From Collinsella sp. (GTDB lineage: Bacteria > Actinomycetota > Coriobacteriia > Coriobacteriales > Coriobacteriaceae), in contig WGSQ01000059.1 of the NCBI GenBank assembly GCA_014871605.1, forward strand, positions 1 through 9,978: 9,978 nt of DNA, written 5' to 3'. The notes below the pieces were generated by a model. The model did no database searches and was not told where the DNA came from. It saw nothing but the letters and a program-made list of their open reading frames with translations. Made by a program: the position numbers and the translations under genes. Of this stretch, positions 5,543 through 9,978 are shown in pieces (position 1 is the stretch's first letter; every line of letters starts with the position of its first letter).

Positions 5543-7160
5543 GCTGCAGGTTTCTAACATTGCACTCATTCGCGAGGCGACGCTGGTGCCGAGTGCCGGT
5601 CTGACTGTCCTGACCGGCGAGACCGGCGCCGGCAAGACCGCGCTGCTCTCGGCCCTCAAGCTTATTTTGGGTGAGCGTGCGGATTCGTCGACGGTGCGCG
5701 AGGGCGAGACGCTTGCCAGCGTCGAGGCGCGGCTGTTTGACGGGCCGCACGACACGGAGGGCTTCACCGTGCAGCGCAGCCTTTCTGCCGAGGGCCGCAG
5801 CCGTGTGAAGATTGACGGGCGCATCGCCAGTGTGCGCGAGCTTTCGGAGCGCGTTGGTGTGATGATGGATCTGTGTGGCCAACACGAGCACCAGCGCTTG
5901 CTCGATTCGGCACATCACGTTGCGATGGTCGATGCGTGGGCGGGACGCTCTGCGCTCGAGGCGCTGGATGCGTACCGCGCCTGCTTTAAGGCATCGCGTG
6001 CTGCCGCCAAGGAGGTTCGACGTGTTGAAGAGGCCTCGCGTGCGCGGGGGAGCCGCGTCGAGGAGGCGCGTTTTGCGCTCGAGCGCATCGGCGAGGTCGA
6101 CCCTAAACCGGGCGAGTATGAGGAACTCGAGGAACTGCTGCCGCGCTCCGAACATGCCGAGGTGCTGGTTGCCACAGCTAGCGATGCTCATGCATCGCTT
6201 GCCGCCGAAGGGGGAGCGCTCGATGCCGTGAATGGCGCCGTGGCCGAGCTTTCACGCATGGCTACCGTCGATCGCAAACTGGGCGACATTGCCGATACGC
6301 TTTCGGACGCCTGTATCTCCCTTGAGGATTGCGCGAACGAGCTTCGTTCCTATCGCGATGGGGTCGCCTTCGATCCTCGCGAGCTCGCTCGCATGCGCGA
6401 GCGGTTTTCCGACCTCAAGGGCCTGCTGCGTCAGTGGGGTCCGACCATGGACGATGTCTTTGCCATGCGCGACCGCTCACAAGAGCTGTTGTCGCTGGTC
6501 GAGGATGGCGATGAACAGATCAAAAAGGCGCGCGAGGCACTCGGGAGCGCCGAGCGCGAGCTGTTCGCTGCTGCCAGGGCACTTAAGCGCGCTCGCAATA
6601 CGGCGGCCCCGCGCTTCTGCCACGAGGTCGGCCGCCAGATGGCTCGCTTGGAGATGGGCGGCGCCGAGCTCGTCTGGGAGTCGCGCGATCTTCCCCGTGC
6701 TGAGTGGACGCCCGTTGGTCCTTCGAGCTACGAGCTGCTATACCGCAGCGGTGCCGGCTTGACGCCACGTCCCCTGCGCCGCATTGCGTCGGGCGGCGAG
6801 CTCAGCCGCGTCATGCTGGCAAGCAAGGTCGTCCTCGGTAACGCGGACGGTGTCGATACGCTGGTGTTTGACGAGGTCGATGCTGGTGTCGGTGGCTCCA
6901 CGGCGCGTGCGCTCGCGGGCGTGCTGGCAGATCTCGCCGCTACGCATCAGGTGATTGTCGTAACCCACTTGGCGCAGGTCGCCGTCATGGCCGACAAGCA
7001 TTATGTTGTCAGCAAGGAACCGGGCGAAGTCCCCCAGACGCATTTGGACGAGGTAACCGGCGAAGCGCGTACCGCCGAGATCGCCCGCATGTTGAGCGGC
7101 GATCAGTCCGAGGCAAGCTTGGTCCACGCAAAGCAGATGCTCGAAGAAGCTCGAGGTTAG
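5532..7160 (+). CDS. recN: DNA repair protein RecN
   Basis: RecN is an SMC-like ATPase that acts at double-strand breaks and holds or bridges DNA during recombinational repair. The 542-residue protein has the split ABC ATPase layout: Walker A GETGAGKT (29-36), GQHEHQ (116-121), two antiparallel helical regions (about 140-185 and 310-360) around the typical IGEVDPKPGEYEELEE linker, then the ABC signature SGGEL (420-424), Walker B TLVFDEVDAG (443-452) and switch histidine H479 (VTHLAQVA). It is slightly shorter than common RecN proteins (about 550-580), with no obvious missing motif. The ATG at 5532 lies inside nadK with GGAG (5522-5525) six bases ahead. No SOS box is evident, as expected for a gene inside an operon. 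It is the last + strand gene of the run, facing the converging regulator gene. Confidence 0.96.
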   Translation: MIDELQVSNIALIREATLVPSAGLTVLTGETGAGKTALLSALKLILGERADSSTVREGETLASVEARLFDGPHDTEGFTVQRSLSAEGRSRVKIDGRIASVRELSERVGVMMDLCGQHEHQRLLDSAHHVAMVDAWAGRSALEALDAYRACFKASRAAAKEVRRVEEASRARGSRVEEARFALERIGEVDPKPGEYEELEELLPRSEHAEVLVATASDAHASLAAEGGALDAVNGAVAELSRMATVDRKLGDIADTLSDACISLEDCANELRSYRDGVAFDPRELARMRERFSDLKGLLRQWGPTMDDVFAMRDRSQELLSLVEDGDEQIKKAREALGSAERELFAAARALKRARNTAAPRFCHEVGRQMARLEMGGAELVWESRDLPRAEWTPVGPSSYELLYRSGAGLTPRPLRRIASGGELSRVMLASKVVLGNADGVDTLVFDEVDAGVGGSTARALAGVLADLAATHQVIVVTHLAQVAVMADKHYVVSKEPGEVPQTHLDEVTGEARTAEIARMLSGDQSEASLVHAKQMLEEARG

Positions 7161-7176
7161 GTCGTATCAGCGGTGT

Positions 7177-7213
7177 TGGTGGGACAAAATAGACTGATAT
7201 TTTTGTCCCACTA
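7177..7213. terminator. Inverted repeat between convergent recN and rpiR, possible two-way terminator
   Basis: GTGGGACAAAA (7179-7189) and TTTTGTCCCAC (7201-7211) are exact reverse complements around an 11-base loop, and one wobble plus one T-A pair extend the stem to 7177-7213. It lies in the 59-base gap between two gene ends, where a terminator serving both strands is expected. The T run is at the top of the stem rather than after it (only TTTT at 7218-7221 follows on the + strand), so it is not a textbook intrinsic terminator. It could also be a copy of a dispersed repeat. Confidence 0.6.
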
Positions 7214-7219
7214 CGCGTT

Positions 7220-8077
7220 TTACTCAACGACCTTATCCGGCTGGATGAGCTCCTCGTAGTAGCTGATATGCTCGCGGGCGTCTTCGATTTCGGGCAGCAG
7301 GAAGTTGTAGATGACCTCGATGATCATCGTGGCGCTCATCTTGGAGAACGCGAAGTCGCCCGTTGTCAGTAGTGCTTCGTGGTTGACGGTATTAAAGGTG
7401 TAGTCTGCCAGGCGCGCGAGCGGGGATTTGCTGTCGCTGCTGATGACGACCACGGTTGCGCCGCAGTCGCGAGCCGCTTTTGCCATGCGATTCAGTCGGC
7501 GCGATTTGCCGGAGTTTGAGATTAGCACGATGACGTCACCCGGGCGCAACGTGAGCGCAAAGCCGATTGATGTCTCGCTAATGGTACTCGTCATGCAGCG
7601 CAGGCCCAGCTGCGAAAACTTAAATGTCGCGTCGAGCGCGACCGCGTTTGTATTGCCCACGGCGGCGAACTCAATAACGCCGGCATTCTTAAGCGCGTGT
7701 ACAACTGCGGCCAACGTGTCGTGATCAATGCCGTCGATGGTCGCATTAAGCTCGCTCACCTTGGCAGCCAGGATGTTCTTGAGGCTCTGCTCCATATTGT
7801 CGAGCGAGACCTCGTCAGTCAGGCCCTCGTTACGCTGGCTTTCCAAATCCCTCGCCAACGAAAACTGAAAGCTGCGGAAGCTACCAAAGCCAAGCTTGCG
7901 GCAGAAGCGCGAAACGGTCGCCTCGGACGTGGCGGCGGCGCGCGAGAGCTGAGCGGCCGTGAGGCGTGGCGCCTCGGACTGGTGCTCCAATATATAGTCG
8001 ACAATGCGCTGCTCGGATTCGCTGTATCCCTGATGGGTGCTAATGAGGGAAAGTGCGCTCTTGCTACTATCGGTCAT
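7220..8077 (-). CDS. RpiR/MurR family transcriptional regulator (HTH + SIS domains)
   Basis: From the ATG at 8077 the protein has 285 residues, typical of the family. The N-terminal HTH_6 domain (about 1-78) includes LTAAQLSRAAATSEATVSRF and the family hallmark CRKLGFGSFRSFQFSLARDL. A C-terminal SIS phosphosugar-binding domain (about 125-255) shows the AAVGNTNAVA loop and LISNSGKSR. RpiR proteins sense a sugar phosphate through SIS and repress or activate nearby sugar genes. The frame extends to an ATG at 8125, but the start at 8077 is chosen because AGGAGC (complement of 8083-8088) lies five bases ahead and the extra 16 residues do not resemble the family. It is divergent from the PTS gene at 8350, which is its probable target. 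The effector is unknown; the phosphosugar made by that PTS is the natural candidate. Confidence 0.93.
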   Translation of the reverse strand: MTDSSKSALSLISTHQGYSESEQRIVDYILEHQSEAPRLTAAQLSRAAATSEATVSRFCRKLGFGSFRSFQFSLARDLESQRNEGLTDEVSLDNMEQSLKNILAAKVSELNATIDGIDHDTLAAVVHALKNAGVIEFAAVGNTNAVALDATFKFSQLGLRCMTSTISETSIGFALTLRPGDVIVLISNSGKSRRLNRMAKAARDCGATVVVISSDSKSPLARLADYTFNTVNHEALLTTGDFAFSKMSATMIIEVIYNFLLPEIEDAREHISYYEELIQPDKVVE

Positions 8078-8123
8078 GGATGGCTCCTGGTTGGCATGAA
8101 AATCTAATTTGATTCGCAATGCC

Positions 8124-8150
8124 ATAGTATACGGGCATTTTCAATTACAA
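8124..8150 (-). promoter_or_regulatory. Candidate promoter of the rpiR gene
   Basis: Read on the minus strand, TTGTAA (complement of 8145-8150) precedes TACTAT (complement of 8124-8129) with a short 15-base spacer; the overlapping TATACT (8126-8131) is an alternative -10. It would give a leader of about 40 bases before the start at 8077. A TGAAA half-site (complement of 8139-8143) lies inside the spacer, which would suit autoregulation. Confidence 0.4.
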
Positions 8151-8158
8151 GATACACC

Positions 8159-8186
8159 TTGCCGTTTCAAGTGTTAATGGTAAACT
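8159..8186 (+). promoter_or_regulatory. Candidate extended -10 promoter of the PTS gene
   Basis: TTGCCG (8159-8164) is followed 16 bases later by TAAACT (8181-8186), preceded by TG at 8178-8179 in the correct extended -10 position. Each hexamer matches consensus at four of six positions. One TTTCA lies in the spacer (8165-8169) and another at the end of the -10 (8186-8190), so a protein binding these would block polymerase. Transcription from about 8193 would give a leader near 157 bases. Confidence 0.45.
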
Positions 8187-8207
8187 TTCACTTACCGGTT
8201 ACGGTTA

Positions 8208-8222
8208 TGAAAGAACCTTTCA
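8208..8222. promoter_or_regulatory. Probable operator, TGAAAG-AAC-CTTTCA inverted repeat
   Basis: A perfect inverted repeat with six-base arms and a three-base spacer lies in the divergent region between the RpiR-type gene and the PTS gene, just downstream of the proposed PTS start site. Further copies of CTTTCA stand at 8185-8190 and 8271-8276, and of TTTCA at 8139-8143 and 8165-8169. A dimeric HTH protein binding here would repress the PTS gene. RpiR as the binder is inferred from adjacency. Confidence 0.5.
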
Positions 8223-8287
8223 CCGGAGAATTGCACCTTGTCTCTTCTCACGCGGACGGTAGGTTGGTATCTTTCAGTTGTGGAAAA

Positions 8288-8328
8288 ACGCGCATCGAAG
8301 CGCGTGTAGGGGAGCGCCCGCGGGCGCT
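8288..8328 (+). other. Two tandem GC-rich hairpins in the PTS gene leader
   Basis: ACGCGC (8288-8293) pairs with GCGCGT (8300-8305) around a six-base loop. Seven bases later, AGCGCCCGCGGGCGCT (8313-8328) is a perfect 16-base palindrome that can fold as a six-pair stem with a CGCG loop. The strong ribosome site AGGAGG (8339-8344) starts only 10 bases after the second stem. No T tract follows either hairpin, so attenuation by termination is unlikely; control of translation or mRNA stability is possible. Function is inferred. Confidence 0.4.
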
Positions 8329-8349
8329 GTACTCAAGAAGGAGGGACAC

Positions 8350-9978
8350 ATGGCTAAGTTTGACATCATCGCCGCGACCGGTTGCCCGACCGGCATTGCG
8401 CACACCTTCATGGCGAAGGAGGCGCTGGAGAAGGCAGCTGCCGAGCGCGGTCTGACCATTAAGGTCGAGACTCATGGCCAGGTCGGTGTCGAGAACGAGC
8501 TCACCAAGAGTGAGATCGCTGGTGCCAAGGCCGTCGTCGTCGCAGCAGACAAGGATGTCCAGGCTGAGCGTTTCGCCGGTAAGCCCATGGTTTCCGTTGG
8601 TGTTTCCAAGGCCCTGTCCGTTGAGGCCGCCGGTAAGTTGATTGACCGCGCGCTCGCCGCCAAGGGCGACGACACGGTTGCCGCTGCCGCCGATGTCGAG
8701 GACGAGGTCGAGGAGAAGGAGTCCATCGGTCACGTCATCTACAAGCACCTCATGAACGGCGTCAGCCACATGCTGGTCTTCGTCGTTGCCGGTGGTGTTC
8801 TGACCGCCATTTCGTTCCTGTGGGGCATCACGTCCTTTGATTCGACGGCTGCCGACTACAACAGCTTTGCCGCGATGCTCAAGATTATCGGCGGTATCGC
8901 AATGAACCTCATGGTTCCGGTGCTCTCCGCTTACATCGCCGAGTCCATCGGCAAGCGCCCGGCGCTCGTCCCCGGTTTCGTCGCCGGTATGATTGCCATC
9001 CAGGGCTTGCCTGTTAACGCCGATACCGGCATGATCGACGCCGGTGGCGCAGGTGTGGGCTTTGGCTTCCTAGGCGGCATCGTCGGCGGCTTCCTCGCTG
9101 GCTATGTCATCCTGCTGCTCGAGAAGGTTTTCTCTAAAATTCCTGCGAGCCTTAATGGCCTGAAGGCAATCTTCCTGTATCCGCTGTGCTCTACCGCCAT
9201 CGTCGGCCTGGTCATGCTCGGTATTTCCGGCCCCATGGCTGCCATTAACCAGGGCATGATGGATTTCCTGCAGAGCCTCGGTAACTCCGGTCCGGTGATC
9301 CTTGGCCTGGCCATCGGCTGCATGTGCGCCTTTGATATGGGCGGCCCGGTCAACAAGGCTGCTTACGCTACTGGCACCTTCCTGCTCGGTACCGCTCTCG
9401 AAGCTGGCGTCGGCACCGAGACCTACAACTTCGGCACCAACTTCATGGCTGCCGTCTCCGCCGCCTGCATCGTTCCGCCGCTGATCACCACCTTTGCCGT
9501 CGTTGTCGGCAAGAAGTACTTCAGCCAGGAGGATCACGACGCCGGTGTCGTCAACCTCATCCTTGGTTGCACCCACATCACCGAGGGCGCCATTCCGTTC
9601 ATGACCAAGAACATCTGGCCTGTCATGCCCATCATGATGCTCGGCTCTTCTATCGCTTCGATCCTGACCATTATGTTCAACGTTCACGATCCGGCGCCTC
9701 ACGGTGGCTTCCTGGTCCTGCCCGTTGTCGAGAACGGTCCGCTTTGGGTCCTCGCGATCCTCATCGGCGCTGTTGTCGGCGGCATCCTGTTCGTGGCCTT
9801 CAAGAAGTACGACATCGAGAAGAATCAAAAGGCCGCTCCTGCAGCCAAGCCGGTTGAGGCTCCCAAGGCCGCTGCCGTCGAGGCCCCCAAGGCCGAGGCT
9901 GCCGACTTCGTGAAGGTCGAGAATGTCTTTGTCGCCGAGGACTTCGCTTCTCGTGACGAGGCTCTGAGCTTCGTTGCC
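8350..9978 (+). CDS. PTS fructose-family transporter, EIIB-EIIC and start of EIIA, 3' end outside window
   Basis: 543 residues are visible and the frame is still open at the window end. Residues 1-100 are a fructose-type EIIB with the phosphocysteine C12 in ATGCPTGIAHTFMA. An acidic linker (about 106-124) leads to EIIC (about 126-487), with many hydrophobic membrane segments, GGPVNKAAY (331-339), THITEGAIPF (408-417) and a DPAPHGG loop (447-453). An Ala/Pro/Lys-rich linker (about 492-519, with VEAPKA twice) then leads into VKVENVFVAEDFASRDEALS, which resembles the beginning of a fructose-type EIIA domain. The protein imports and phosphorylates a hexose at the membrane using phosphate from HPr. 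The start is fixed by AGGAGG five bases before the ATG. Fructose is the default substrate, but an RpiR rather than DeoR/LacI-type neighbour, and no 1-phosphofructokinase in view, leave other sugars (mannose-type, 2-O-mannosylglycerate-like) open. Confidence 0.93.
   Translation, partial: MAKFDIIAATGCPTGIAHTFMAKEALEKAAAERGLTIKVETHGQVGVENELTKSEIAGAKAVVVAADKDVQAERFAGKPMVSVGVSKALSVEAAGKLIDRALAAKGDDTVAAAADVEDEVEEKESIGHVIYKHLMNGVSHMLVFVVAGGVLTAISFLWGITSFDSTAADYNSFAAMLKIIGGIAMNLMVPVLSAYIAESIGKRPALVPGFVAGMIAIQGLPVNADTGMIDAGGAGVGFGFLGGIVGGFLAGYVILLLEKVFSKIPASLNGLKAIFLYPLCSTAIVGLVMLGISGPMAAINQGMMDFLQSLGNSGPVILGLAIGCMCAFDMGGPVNKAAYATGTFLLGTALEAGVGTETYNFGTNFMAAVSAACIVPPLITTFAVVVGKKYFSQEDHDAGVVNLILGCTHITEGAIPFMTKNIWPVMPIMMLGSSIASILTIMFNVHDPAPHGGFLVLPVVENGPLWVLAILIGAVVGGILFVAFKKYDIEKNQKAAPAAKPVEAPKAAAVEAPKAEAADFVKVENVFVAEDFASRDEALSFVA

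Noticed and set aside
4595..5824. 409-codon open frame on the minus strand opposite nadK and recN
   Set aside because: It spans the junction of two certain genes, has no recognisable domain, and is composition-driven.
8159..8455. 98-codon + strand frame through the PTS leader, as a leader peptide
   Set aside because: It runs into the PTS gene in another frame, starts with a non-ATG codon without a ribosome site, and covers the proposed promoter.
9070..9828. 252-codon minus-strand frame opposite the PTS membrane domain
   Set aside because: Antisense of conserved EIIC motifs; Asp/His/Gly-rich composition is what reverse-reading a GC-rich membrane protein gives.

Overview
The window reads as a piece of chromosome from a GC-rich (roughly 60%, estimated by eye) anaerobic actinobacterium. 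A Coriobacteriia member close to Collinsella fits best. This rests on strong codon preference for G/C third positions, the order aroB-pepQ-efp-nusB followed by tlyA-nadK-recN (both blocks are also known from Mycobacterium and other Actinobacteria), an Asp23-family gene beside nusB, and a PTS sugar transporter with an RpiR regulator. The lineage is an inference; no rRNA or other marker is present.

Layout, left to right. (1) 2-643: the 3' part of a 3-dehydroquinate synthase (AroB) homologue that aligns over its whole length but lacks the expected metal ligands. (2) 644-775: an intergenic stretch that can fold into a stem enclosing a perfect palindrome. (3) 776-1906: pepQ, an intact M24 Xaa-Pro peptidase, closed by a strong intrinsic terminator at 1929-1971. 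(4) 2066-7160: a tightly packed run of seven genes on the + strand, efp, asp23-like, nusB, xseB, tlyA, nadK and recN. The gaps range from 26 bases to an 11-base overlap, with no internal terminator seen, and a TATAAT box lies upstream of efp. (5) 7161-7219: the convergent junction, holding a long inverted repeat. (6) 7220-8077, minus strand: an RpiR-family sugar-phosphate-sensing regulator. (7) 8078-8349: a divergent regulatory region with candidate promoters both ways, repeated TTTCA/TGAAA half-sites and two GC-rich hairpins. (8) 8350 to the window end: a fructose-family PTS permease with domains B, C and the beginning of what is probably A.

The central run is housekeeping: translation through proline stretches (EF-P), transcription antitermination (NusB), rRNA methylation (TlyA), NADP supply (NadK) and DNA repair (XseB, RecN). 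The right end is a sugar-uptake unit in which the RpiR protein probably controls the divergent PTS gene, and perhaps itself, in response to the phosphosugar the permease makes. No mobile element, CRISPR array, tRNA or rRNA was seen. I found no convincing new multi-gene system. The most interesting points are the ligand-less AroB homologue, the control region between rpiR and the PTS gene, the B-C-A domain order of the PTS protein, and an XseB without an adjacent XseA.
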